NCBI GenBank assembly: GCA_017522125.1
Contig: JAFXAC010000098.1
Coordinates: 1 to 44,078 of the forward strand
Length of the DNA: 44,078 nt
Direction of reading: 5' to 3'
From: Clostridia bacterium
GTDB taxonomy: Bacteria; Bacillota; Clostridia; Oscillospirales; CAG-272
The position numbers were made by a program, and so were the translations under genes. Shown in pieces: positions 16,911 to 23,731 of this stretch (its first letter is position 1; each line of letters begins with the position of its first letter). The notes under the pieces are model-generated. The model was not told where the DNA came from. It made no database searches and saw only the letters and a program-made list of their open reading frames with translations.

Positions 16911-17168
16911 CCTCGCTCACGAAGTGAGCATATCGAGCGTGGCGGCGCACAATGTGCGCCGTAAGCGTATATCGAAAATCCGCGCAAGCGGATTTATATC
17001 GATGCTTTGCGCGAAACGTGATTTTTTGTCGATATGCCTCGCTCACGCTCGGCTCGATATATTTGCCTTACGGCAAATTCGATATGTTTTCGCTTCGCTC
17101 AAACTCGATATGATATAAATCCGCGCAAGCGGATTTATATCGATGCTTTGCGCCTTGCGGCGCAAAGC
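16911..17168 (-). repeat. Hairpin array 4, self-palindromic linker TCGATAT/ATATCGA
   Basis: Gap between the SLOG gene and the SGNH gene. Stems include CTCGCTCAC, GGCGCAC, AAATCCGC, ATTTGCC and CTTTGCGCC, separated by TCGATAT or its complement ATATCGA, so the direction is less clear than elsewhere. A 37-bp segment is exactly repeated (16976-17012 and 17117-17153). It is most likely the array of the SGNH gene, whose TGA lies a few bases away. Bases 16824-16910 before it hold nothing I can name. Confidence 0.8.
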
Positions 17169-17170
17169 TA

Positions 17171-17761
17171 TCACTCCATTATCGCCTTCAGGATAGTCCT
17201 TGCGACGATCTCGCTTCCTGCGGGCGAGGGGTGGGTGAGGTCGGCGTTGTAAAGCTCAACGTCGGGGTGAGCCTCGCTCTCCGCGAGGAAGGCGCGTCCT
17301 ACCTCGGCAAGCTTCATTCCGAAGCGTGCTGCCGCCTCGCCGTATGCGGCGCTGATGCGCTCCGCCATCTCCGCCGTGGTAAGCCCAAGCTCCTCAAGCT
17401 GGGGCGAGCCTATCTTTCTGCCCCACGTTACGTAGAGAATGAACTCTCCCGCGCGGTCAGCAAGCAGATCGCGGCACGCCTTGACTCCCGCAAAGAACTT
17501 GTCGGGGTCCTTTATCGTGCGCAGGCTGTGGTCCTGAAGCACGACGTAATCGTATTTCTTGCCCTTGGCAAGCTCGGCGGCAAGAAGTGCACCGCCCTCG
17601 TCGGCGGGGTCTGCGAAGCGCGAGAGCTTCCAGCCACCCTTGGTGACCGCCGTCACCTCAAGCGGAAGTCCCGCCGCCTCTGCCATAGGCGCAAATATCG
17701 CCGTGGGCATATCGTTGTAAAACGTGTAGCTGTTTCCTATAAATAAAATGCTTTTTGCCAT
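17171..17761 (-). CDS. SGNH/GDSL-type hydrolase
   Basis: 196 residues from the ATG with GGAGG 5 bp upstream; a TTG four codons earlier lies inside that ribosome site. Block I is ILFIGNSYTFYND (nucleophile Ser at about residue 11), a YVVLQDHS block follows, and the C-terminal YNADLTHPSPAGS holds the catalytic Asp and His (about 174 and 177). Family members are esterases or deacetylases acting on lipids or glycans; the substrate is unknown. There is no signal peptide, so it is probably cytoplasmic. Single gene with its own consensus promoter. Confidence 0.85.
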   Translation of the reverse strand: MAKSILFIGNSYTFYNDMPTAIFAPMAEAAGLPLEVTAVTKGGWKLSRFADPADEGGALLAAELAKGKKYDYVVLQDHSLRTIKDPDKFFAGVKACRDLLADRAGEFILYVTWGRKIGSPQLEELGLTTAEMAERISAAYGEAAARFGMKLAEVGRAFLAESEAHPDVELYNADLTHPSPAGSEIVARTILKAIME

Positions 17762-17794
17762 TTCGTCCTCCAAGTCGCGTGTTTTTACAAGGAA

Positions 17795-17823
17795 AGTATA
17801 ACATAATAGGAAGAAAAAGTCAA
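17795..17823 (-). promoter_or_regulatory. Sigma-A promoter for SGNH hydrolase
   Basis: Minus strand: TTGACT (17818-17823), 17-bp spacer, TATACT (17795-17800), 34 bp before the start. Array 5 begins at the very next base. Confidence 0.85.
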
Positions 17824-18028
17824 GTTAAAACGCCGAGGGCGGTTTAACAATGATATATTTGGCTTACGCCAAATATATCATTTGAAAACGCGAAGCGTTT
17901 TCAGTGAAATACGGCTTCGCCGTGTGAAATATTTGCCCTATGGGCAAATGTGAAATATTTCGCTACGCGAAATGTGAAATATTTTGCTTGCGCAAAATAT
18001 TAAGGTAGCTTTTTGCGCCGCAAAAAGC
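17824..18028 (+). repeat. Hairpin array 5, linker GTGAAAT, without an upstream gene
   Basis: Plus-strand reading: GTTAAAACGCC/GGCGGTTTAAC hairpin, then ATTTGGC, TGAAAACGC, ACGGC, ATTTGCCC, ATTTCGC and ATTTTGC stems. The first two are joined by ATGATAT-like linkers and the rest by GTGAAAT; TTAAGGTA and GCTTTTTGC/GCAAAAAGC follow. Direction is plus, yet no plus-strand gene precedes it: the DNA to the left is the promoter of the minus-strand SGNH gene. It converges on array 6. Confidence 0.85.
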
Positions 18029-18040
18029 ATTTATAAAAAC

Positions 18041-18075
18041 AAAAGTGGTTGAAGCGCGGCTTCAACCACTTTTTT
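18041..18075. terminator. Shared terminator between arrays 5 and 6
   Basis: Fourteen-pair stem AAAAGTGGTTGAAG/CTTCAACCACTTTT with a five-base loop and T6 after it; the minus strand also has a T-rich tail. Same GTGGTTGAAG core as the terminator at 14125. Confidence 0.85.
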
Positions 18076-18082
18076 CCTTCAT

Positions 18083-18182
18083 GTTTGCCGTAAGGCAAAC
18101 GCATCATTCATCATACGCGAAGCGTGCATCATATTTGCCCGAAGGGCAAATGCATCATTTGAAAACGGCAGAGCCGTTTTTA
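18083..18182 (-). repeat. Hairpin array 6, linker ATGATG (downstream of small secreted protein)
   Basis: Minus-strand reading: AAAACGGC/GCCGTTTT hairpin starting within the TAA stop, then ATTTGCCC, ACGC and GTTTGCC stems joined by ATGATG or ATGATGAATGATG. It ends ATGAAGGAAAAAA directly before the terminator at 18041-18075. Confidence 0.85.
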
Positions 18183-18623
18183 CTTCTTCTTCGGCATTAG
18201 TGCGACTACGACGACGATTATCGTCGCAACGACCGCTACTGCGATGACGGCGGCGATAATGCCCATCGAGCCGCCCTCATCGTCCATAACCGTGGTTTCG
18301 GGCGCACTCGTGGAAGGTCTTGTGGTGGACGGAGATGCACTCGTGTCGGGGCGCGTTCCCTCAACCACGCCATCGCCGTCGCGGTCGCCGTCATCCTCGC
18401 CAACGTGGCCCGCGCCGCCGCCCGTGCCGTCAAGCGCGTCGTCGATAGCACTCGTAACGTCGTCAACGACGCTCTCGACAGCGCCCGTTACGTCACCTAT
18501 AAGTCCGCCGTCACCCGTTCCCGACGCGAAAGCCGTGAGCGACAAAGCGCAAAACGTCGTGCCGAGCGTCAGCGCCGCAAGTAAAATAACCGCTATAGCG
18601 GTGGAATAAGATGTTTTTCTCAT
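18180..18623 (-). CDS. Small secreted or membrane-anchored Thr/Ser/Pro-rich protein
   Basis: 147 residues, function not recognised. N-terminal signal peptide or anchor (hydrophobic 9-33, ending TAFASG), then an Asp/Gly-rich stretch (DDGDRDGDGVVEG). A mucin-like stretch SASPSTTRPSTSAPETTV is followed by a C-terminal membrane helix (about 122-143) with PKKK at the end. There is no PxTG motif, so the C-terminal helix probably anchors it. The upstream DNA repeats AAAGGATATA twice and gives only a moderate ribosome site (AAAGGTAAG). I see no convincing promoter. Confidence 0.7.
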   Translation of the reverse strand: MRKTSYSTAIAVILLAALTLGTTFCALSLTAFASGTGDGGLIGDVTGAVESVVDDVTSAIDDALDGTGGGAGHVGEDDGDRDGDGVVEGTRPDTSASPSTTRPSTSAPETTVMDDEGGSMGIIAAVIAVAVVATIIVVVVALMPKKK

Positions 18624-18764
18624 TTTCTTACCTTTATATCCTTTTATATCCTTTCATTTGCCGCAAGCGCGGCTCCTTCGTGAGTTATTCTACGCAAAAT
18701 ACGAAAAAATATACGCATTTTTGCGTTACGGGAGTATTTGCGCTCAATTTTTTCAAAAAAGCAC

Positions 18765-18793
18765 TTGACAAGCTCTCCTTTTCATTGTATAAT
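18765..18793 (+). promoter_or_regulatory. Consensus promoter for rpmG-secE-nusG-rplK-rplA
   Basis: TTGACA, 17-bp spacer, TATAAT: perfect in both boxes. The predicted start is near base 18800, giving a leader of about 133 nt before rpmG. Confidence 0.93.
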
Positions 18794-18799
18794 ATTTCT

Positions 18800-18932
18800 A
18801 CCTCTGCTGAGAGGGCTTTTTTCGCGCGCTTTTTGCGAAAAATGCGATAACACCACAGTCGCGCCCCAAGGCTCTGAGGGAGGTACGTCGGCGGGCTTCC
18901 CGCCAAATAACTAAAAACAGGAGGTACCACTA
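18800..18932 (+). promoter_or_regulatory. Structured 5' leader of the ribosomal/secE operon
   Basis: The transcript would begin with CCTCT-GCTG-AGAGG followed by GCTTTTTT (18801-18822), a small hairpin plus U-tract at the extreme 5' end. Further down is GGCGGG-CTT-CCCGCC (18890-18904), just before the ribosome site CAGGAGGT. I do not recognise a known riboswitch or protein-binding leader. Confidence 0.4.
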
Positions 18933-19094
18933 ATGGCAAATGAACAAAGAGTCAAGGTTACTCTCGCCTGCACCGAGTGCAAGCAGAGAAACTACGACAC
19001 CAAAAAGAACAAAAAGAACACGCCCGACAGACTTGAGCTCAGCAAGTACTGCAAGTTCTGCCGCAAGCACACTGTTCACAGAGAAACCAAGTGA
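18933..19094 (+). CDS. rpmG: 50S ribosomal protein L33
   Basis: 53 residues starting [20 protein letters not shown]. It keeps four cysteines (C13, C16, C40, C43) as two CxxC pairs, the zinc-ribbon (C+) form of L33, and ends KHTVHRETK as usual. Ribosome site AGGAGGT 6 bp upstream. The rpmG-secE-nusG order is standard for Bacillota. The secE ribosome site begins immediately after this stop. Confidence 0.97.
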   Translation: MANEQRVKVTLACTECKQRNYDTKKNKKNTPDRLELSKYCKFCRKHTVHRETK

Positions 19095-19105
19095 TGGAGG
19101 GAATT

Positions 19106-19624
19106 ATGACATCAGTTAAATTTTCAAAGCTCCTTACTGTCCTTACGGCAGTCGCACTGATGCTCACGCTCCTTACCACCGCGATCTACGCAACCGACGC
19201 TGATACGACGACGGCAGCTACGGGAACCACCGCAGCTGACACCACCGTGGCTGATACCACCGTGGCTGACACTACCGCCGCAGGCACTACAGCACCCTCT
19301 ACTACGGCACCCTCTACTACGGCGGGCGCTTCCGAGGAGAGCGATGGCCCTAACTGGGACCTCATCATCACCCTCTCGGTGCTTGGACTTGCTATAGTCG
19401 TTCTTTTGGTTGTTTACTTCGCAGTGCCCCGTTTCCGTGCGTGGACAAACAAGAAGTGCCGCGAGATAAAGAGCGAGCTCAAAAACGTAACTTGGTCGCC
19501 CTGGCGCGACGTTAAGATCAACACCGTTCTCGTTATCATCATTGTCGTTGCCGCAGCCGCCGCTATCGGCCTGCTCGACTTCGTATTTTCACAGTCGATC
19601 AGTGCGCTCGCAGGTCTGTTTTAA
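19106..19624 (+). CDS. secE: SecE translocase subunit with unusual signal-like, Thr-rich N-terminus
   Basis: 172 residues from the ATG with GGAGGG 4 bp upstream. The C-terminal third is a normal SecE: amphipathic KSELKNVTWSPWRDV (about 122-136) and a membrane helix (138-160). It is preceded by a first hydrophobic segment (8-29) ending AIYATDAD like a cleavable signal peptide, a Thr-rich stretch (32-75) with repeated ADTTV and APSTT units, and a second helix (86-107). Most Gram-positive SecE proteins are about 60 residues with one helix, so three helices plus an outside Thr-rich loop is unusual, though the topology would match the three-helix E. coli protein. Position between rpmG and nusG confirms identity. 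Confidence 0.92.
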   Translation: MTSVKFSKLLTVLTAVALMLTLLTTAIYATDADTTTAATGTTAADTTVADTTVADTTAAGTTAPSTTAPSTTAGASEESDGPNWDLIITLSVLGLAIVVLLVVYFAVPRFRAWTNKKCREIKSELKNVTWSPWRDVKINTVLVIIIVVAAAAAIGLLDFVFSQSISALAGLF

Positions 19625-19636
19625 TAGTTAGGACTA

Positions 19637-20176
19637 ATGAGTGATATAAACGATATGAACGTTGGAATACGCTGGTATGTGGTGCATACGTATTCCGGTT
19701 ACGAAAACAAGGTCATGGACAGCATCCGCAAGATCGTCGAAAACCGCGGACTTGGAGATCTCATCTTCGATATAAAGGTCCCCGTTGAGCTGGTCGAGGA
19801 GAAAAAGGGTGACGTGACCAAGGTCGTCGAGTACAAGATCTTCCCCGGCTACGTTCTCGTCAAGATGATAATGACGGACGAAAGCTGGCACGTGGTAAGA
19901 AACATCACGGGAGTTACGGGATTTGTTGGCCCCGGCTCGCGCCCCACGCCTCTTACCGAAAAAGAGGTTGAGGATCTTATGATCGAGGAAAAGAAAGAGG
20001 TTCGTCTCGCATACGGCGTCGGAGACGAGGTAACCATAACCGACGGACTGTTCGGAGGCTATTCCGGTACGGTACAGTCGGTATCTGATGACAAAAAGAA
20101 GATCACGGTTCTGGTCAAGCGTGGCCGCCGCGACATACCGGTCGAGCTCGACGCCGAGCAGGTAAAATCGGTATAA
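19637..20176 (+). CDS. nusG: Transcription termination/antitermination factor NusG
   Basis: 179 residues. NGN domain (RWYVVHTYSGYENKVMDSI through FPGYVLVKM and VTGFVGPG) and a C-terminal KOW domain (YGVGDEVTITDGLFGGYSG). It binds RNA polymerase and couples transcription to Rho or the ribosome. TTAGGA lies upstream of the chosen ATG; an in-frame ATG eight codons in (MNVGIRWYV) is also possible. Twelve bases separate it from secE. Confidence 0.96.
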   Translation: MSDINDMNVGIRWYVVHTYSGYENKVMDSIRKIVENRGLGDLIFDIKVPVELVEEKKGDVTKVVEYKIFPGYVLVKMIMTDESWHVVRNITGVTGFVGPGSRPTPLTEKEVEDLMIEEKKEVRLAYGVGDEVTITDGLFGGYSGTVQSVSDDKKKITVLVKRGRRDIPVELDAEQVKSV

Positions 20177-20240
20177 ATTAAGTGGGAGGAAGAAAAATTT
20201 TTAATTCTTCCGCCAAAAACCACATGGAGGTATTATTAAA

Positions 20241-20666
20241 ATGGCAAAGAAAGTTTTAGGCTATATCAAGCTTCAGCTTCCCGCCGGCAAAGCAACTCCC
20301 CAGCCCCCCGTAGGTCCCGCCCTCGGTCAGTACGGCGTTGCTATTCCGGTTTTCACTAAGGAGTTCAACGAAAGAACTAAAAACGACATCGGTCTTATCA
20401 TCCCCGTAGTTATCACGGTATATGCTGACCGTTCCTTCACCTTTATCACCAAGACTCCCCCCGCTCCTGTTCTTATCCTTAAGGCGTGCGGAATCGAAAA
20501 GGGTTCTGACAAGCCCAACAAGAACAAGGTTGCTAAGCTCACCCGTGAGCAGTGCAGAAAGATCGCTGAGACCAAGATGCCCGACCTCAATGCGGCTAAC
20601 ATCGACACCGCAATGAGCATGATCGCCGGTACTGCCCGTTCTATGGGTATCACCGTAGAAGACTAA
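20241..20666 (+). CDS. rplK: 50S ribosomal protein L11
   Basis: 141 residues, full length. [20 protein letters not shown] and [18 protein letters not shown] are the L11 N-terminal domain, [15 protein letters not shown] the linker to the rRNA-binding domain, and [11 protein letters not shown] the C-terminal helix. Strong GGAGG. The 64-bp gap after nusG contains a weak hairpin GGAAGAA/TTCTTCC (20188-20211) without a U-tract. Codons are strongly biased to GCT, GTT, CTC and AAG, as expected for high expression. Confidence 0.97.
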   Translation: MAKKVLGYIKLQLPAGKATPQPPVGPALGQYGVAIPVFTKEFNERTKNDIGLIIPVVITVYADRSFTFITKTPPAPVLILKACGIEKGSDKPNKNKVAKLTREQCRKIAETKMPDLNAANIDTAMSMIAGTARSMGITVED

Positions 20667-20681
20667 TGGGAGGTATTAACA

Positions 20682-21377
20682 ATGGCTAAGGTTGGAAAGA
20701 AATATGCTGACAGCGTAAAGCTGTACGACAGAAGCAAGCAGTACGACACCGCAGAGGCTCTTGACCTCGTTTGCCAGACTGCAAAGGCTAAGTTCGACGA
20801 GACCGTCGAGATCCACATCCGTCTGGGCGTTGACTCCCGTCACGCAGACCAGCAGGTTCGTGGCGCAGTTGTTCTGCCCCACGGTACCGGTAAGAAGGTA
20901 AAGACCCTCGTATTCGCAAAGGACGATAAGATCCAGGCTGCTCTCGATGCAGGCTCCGAGTACGCAGGCGGTATGGAATACGTTGAGAAGATCACCAAGG
21001 AAAACTGGTTCGACTTCGACGTAGTTATCGCTACTCCCGACATGATGGGCGTTATCGGCCGTCTTGGTAAGGTGCTTGGTCCTAAGGGACTTATGCCCTC
21101 CCCTAAGAACGGTACCGTTACCCCCGACGTTGCTCGCGCAGTTACCGAGGCTAAGGCAGGTAAGATCGAGTACAGACTTGATAAGACCAACATCATCCAC
21201 TGCCCCATCGGTAAGGTTTCCTTCGGCGCTGCAAAGCTTCAGGACAACTTCAACGCTCTCGTTGGCGCAGTTATCAAGGCTAAGCCCGCTGCTGCAAAGG
21301 GACAGTACATCAAGAGCTGCGTTATCGCCGCTACGATGGGCCCCGGCGTTAAGATCAATCAGGCAAAGCTTGGTTAA
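20682..21377 (+). CDS. rplA: 50S ribosomal protein L1
   Basis: 231 residues, full length. L1 signature [18 protein letters not shown] plus [15 protein letters not shown] and the C-terminal [20 protein letters not shown] ribosome site, 15 bp after rplK. It ends the operon at a strong terminator; rplJ and rplL, which usually follow in Bacillota, are not next to it. Confidence 0.97.
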   Translation: MAKVGKKYADSVKLYDRSKQYDTAEALDLVCQTAKAKFDETVEIHIRLGVDSRHADQQVRGAVVLPHGTGKKVKTLVFAKDDKIQAALDAGSEYAGGMEYVEKITKENWFDFDVVIATPDMMGVIGRLGKVLGPKGLMPSPKNGTVTPDVARAVTEAKAGKIEYRLDKTNIIHCPIGKVSFGAAKLQDNFNALVGAVIKAKPAAAKGQYIKSCVIAATMGPGVKINQAKLG

Positions 21378-21386
21378 TTAAGCTAT

Positions 21387-21420
21387 AAAAAAGGTTCTTG
21401 GCTTGCCAAGAACCTTTTTT
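21387..21420 (+). terminator. Intrinsic terminator after rplA
   Basis: Perfect inverted repeat AAAAAAGGTTCTTGGC/GCCAAGAACCTTTTTT with a TT centre, 9 bp after the stop. Confidence 0.92.
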
Positions 21421-21426
21421 CAATTA

Positions 21427-21455
21427 TTGACACGCGCGGAAATAAATGCTATAAT
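21427..21455 (+). promoter_or_regulatory. Consensus promoter for surface protein at 21504
   Basis: TTGACA, 17-bp spacer, TATAAT, both boxes perfect, directly after the rplA terminator. Confidence 0.92.
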
Positions 21456-21503
21456 GACTATAGTTGATATAGCAAATAAAATTTTCACGAAAGGACTATC
21501 ATC

Positions 21504-22349
21504 ATGAAAAAATTTATTACACTTTTTCTCTCCGCAGTAATGCTCCTCTCGGTTATGGCAGGCTTTAGCGCCGTTGCGGCAGAAAAGGAGAACGTTCTTC
21601 TTTGCACCGATGACGAGGGCTTTGCAGAATCAGGCATGAACGTTGCTAAGTGGCAGCAGGCAGGCTCGGGCAACGTATTCTACTACGACTACCACGCCGC
21701 AGTTGCCGCAGGAAAGACCCTTATCGCAGGCAACGACCCCGGCGATACCTTCAAGCTCCGCCTTCCCAAGTACTCGGGCTCGGGCACCGCGTCCATGTGT
21801 GACGGCGTAAAGAACGAGGGCGGCGCATCTCACTCCTTCGACAAGGGCAGCCTTACTATGGGCGATAAGACCTACGACCACGCATTCGGCTACTGCTTCA
21901 AGGAAGCCGTTACCGTTGACGAATTCGCGTTCTACGCATCTGCCAAGAACTCCGAGAAGCCCGCGCTCATCACGGGCGTTGACGTTTACGGCGGCAAGCG
22001 CGGCGCAGACGGCACCGTTGAGTACACTCTCCTTTGGTCCTCGGGCAACGCTAACATTCAGGACACCAAGACCGCAGACGGCGCGGCATACGCTACGGGC
22101 AAGTTTGACGCCGTTACCATCGAGTACGTGCGCTTTGCCGTAACCACCGACCTTGCCGAGGGCAGCAGCTCCTACAGACCCTACGAGTGCGAGCTTTTCG
22201 CGGCTGCAGGCGGCGCAACGGGCGGCAATAACCCCGACACGGGTGACAGCACTATGACGCTTGCTATCGCTCTTATCGCAGTTATCTCGCTTGGCGGCGC
22301 TTTTTTCGCAAGCAGAAAGCAGTTTAACAGATATATTCAACCATTTTAA
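21504..22349 (+). CDS. Secreted surface protein with NPDTGD anchor
   Basis: 281 residues. Signal peptide (about 1-26, ending SAVAAEK), then a single beta-rich domain (30-235). It ends NPDTGDSTM followed by a hydrophobic helix and ASRKQ, a sortase-like anchor. The domain (ITGVDVYGGKRGADG, YVRFAVTTDL, YECELFAA) has the look of a discoidin/F5-8 type C-like carbohydrate-binding fold; this is inference from pattern only. Ribosome site GAAAGGA. No terminator separates it from the next surface gene, though that gene has its own promoter. Confidence 0.75.
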   Translation: MKKFITLFLSAVMLLSVMAGFSAVAAEKENVLLCTDDEGFAESGMNVAKWQQAGSGNVFYYDYHAAVAAGKTLIAGNDPGDTFKLRLPKYSGSGTASMCDGVKNEGGASHSFDKGSLTMGDKTYDHAFGYCFKEAVTVDEFAFYASAKNSEKPALITGVDVYGGKRGADGTVEYTLLWSSGNANIQDTKTADGAAYATGKFDAVTIEYVRFAVTTDLAEGSSSYRPYECELFAAAGGATGGNNPDTGDSTMTLAIALIAVISLGGAFFASRKQFNRYIQPF

Positions 22350-22380
22350 CAAAAAAATTTACAAATCAACCAAAAAGTTA

Positions 22381-22408
22381 TTGACATTTGTATAATTTTT
22401 GCTATAAT
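22381..22408 (+). promoter_or_regulatory. Promoter for surface protein at 22447
   Basis: TTGACA, 16-bp spacer, TATAAT (22403-22408); ribosome site GAAAGGAAAC follows. Confidence 0.88.
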
Positions 22409-22446
22409 ATAATTACCAATCTAAATAAACGAAAGGAAACACTAAG

Positions 22447-23451
22447 ATGAAAAAGATTCTTTCTATCGTCCTCGCGCTCACCATGCTCTGCGCAATGCTC
22501 ATTCCCATGACCATTTCCGCATCTGCTGCTGACGCAAACACCCTTATCAAGTCCTATGCTGACGCTAAGGACGGCGACAAGCTCATCGACCTTCTCTTTG
22601 GTCAGACCACCGGCGCATACCAGCCCCATATGTTTGGTAACGGCGAAGCTGACGTACACGGCGACGCTTGCTACAACACCTCTAACCCCCACGTTGACGT
22701 AACCAAGGGTGGCACTACCATGACCATGGTTAACGACGACCAGGACGAAGAGGGCGACCAGTGCGGTAACCTCCAGTACGGCGGCAAGATCGACGGCCTC
22801 AAGGCTGGTAAGGCTGCTGACGGTACTACCTACAAGTACACCTACGCTTTCCAGGCTAAGTTCCAGACTGAGAACTGCGACAGCAAGCACAGCGGCTTCT
22901 ACTTCTGCCTCAACGAAAACGTTGCTACCTACACCGATAGCCTCGGCAGAACCATCACCAACATTCCCGGCAGAACCGACGGTCACACCGGTGCTTACGG
23001 CTGGTGGGGACACCCCTACAAGTCCAACGGCGCAACCGATATGCGTTACCACGTAATTCTCAGAGACGGTTCCACCATCAAGAACCTTACCAGCTCCCTC
23101 TCCGATGATTTCAAGAACGCTGTTAAGGTCGGCATCGAGGATTGGTACGATATCGTTATCGAGATCGACGGCTACAAGATGAACATCTCCTTCAACGGCA
23201 CTTGGCTTGGCTGGTACGACTTCACCGAAGTTGCTTCTGCAGTTAACGGCGACAGCACCGACCTTGCATTCATCACAAGAATCTTCAATGAGGATATGAC
23301 CCTCGGCGTAAGAAACGTTTCCGTTTACAAGGGCATCGGCATCGAGATTCCTGATACCGGCGACGCTAACACTGCTGTATTCTTCGCAATCATCGCAGTA
23401 GTTGCTCTCGGCGGCACCGTTGTTGCTTCCAAGAAGAAGAGCTTCAACTAA
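22447..23451 (+). CDS. Secreted LamG-like surface protein with IPDTGD anchor
   Basis: 334 residues. The signal peptide (MKKILSIVLALTMLCAMLIP, then TISASAADA) is close to that of the 1376-residue protein. The middle has WYDIVIEIDGYKMNISFNG and jelly-roll-like strands, suggesting a concanavalin/LamG-like carbohydrate-binding domain (inference). The C-terminus IPDTGDANT, a hydrophobic helix and SKKKSFN forms a sortase-type signal. Codon use is of the highly expressed kind (GCT, AAC, ACC, CTC). It has its own promoter and terminator. Confidence 0.78.
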   Translation: MKKILSIVLALTMLCAMLIPMTISASAADANTLIKSYADAKDGDKLIDLLFGQTTGAYQPHMFGNGEADVHGDACYNTSNPHVDVTKGGTTMTMVNDDQDEEGDQCGNLQYGGKIDGLKAGKAADGTTYKYTYAFQAKFQTENCDSKHSGFYFCLNENVATYTDSLGRTITNIPGRTDGHTGAYGWWGHPYKSNGATDMRYHVILRDGSTIKNLTSSLSDDFKNAVKVGIEDWYDIVIEIDGYKMNISFNGTWLGWYDFTEVASAVNGDSTDLAFITRIFNEDMTLGVRNVSVYKGIGIEIPDTGDANTAVFFAIIAVVALGGTVVASKKKSFN

Positions 23452-23460
23452 TTAAAACAT

Positions 23461-23492
23461 AAAGAAAAGTGGGGCTTGCCCCACTTTTCTTT
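23461..23492 (+). terminator. Intrinsic terminator after surface protein
   Basis: Stem AAAGAAAAGTGGGGC/GCCCCACTTTTCTTT (15 bp, TT centre) followed by TTA, 9 bp after the stop. Confidence 0.9.
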
Positions 23493-23493
23493 T

Positions 23494-23686
23494 TATGATG
23501 CATTTGCCTTACGGCAAATATGATGCGCGCTTTGCGCGTGATGCACGGCTTCGCCGTATGATGTGTTTGCCTTGCGGCAAATATGATGCACGCTTCGCGT
23601 TTTCAAATGATGCATTTGCCCTTCGGGCAAATATGATGCACGCTTCGCGTATGATGAATGATGCGTTTGCCTTACGGCAAACATGA
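23494..23686 (+). repeat. Hairpin array 7, linker ATGATGC
   Basis: Eight hairpins in a row on the plus strand (stems ATTTGCC, GCGC, ACGGC, TTTGCC, ACGC, ATTTGCCC, ACGC, GTTTGCC), each preceded by ATGATGC, ATGATGT or GTGATGC. The array ends ATGAAGGAAAAA and leads into the terminator at 23692. It is the clearest array in the window. Here it starts after a normal terminator rather than at the stop codon. Confidence 0.9.
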
Positions 23687-23691
23687 AGGAA

Positions 23692-23725
23692 AAAAGCGGA
23701 AGAAACTCGCGTTTCTTCCGCTTTT
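23692..23725. terminator. Shared terminator between arrays 7 and 8
   Basis: Fifteen-pair stem AAAAGCGGAAGAAAC/GTTTCTTCCGCTTTT, loop TCGC, T-rich on both strands. Nearly identical to the terminator at 28307. Confidence 0.88.
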
Positions 23726-23731
23726 ATTTAT

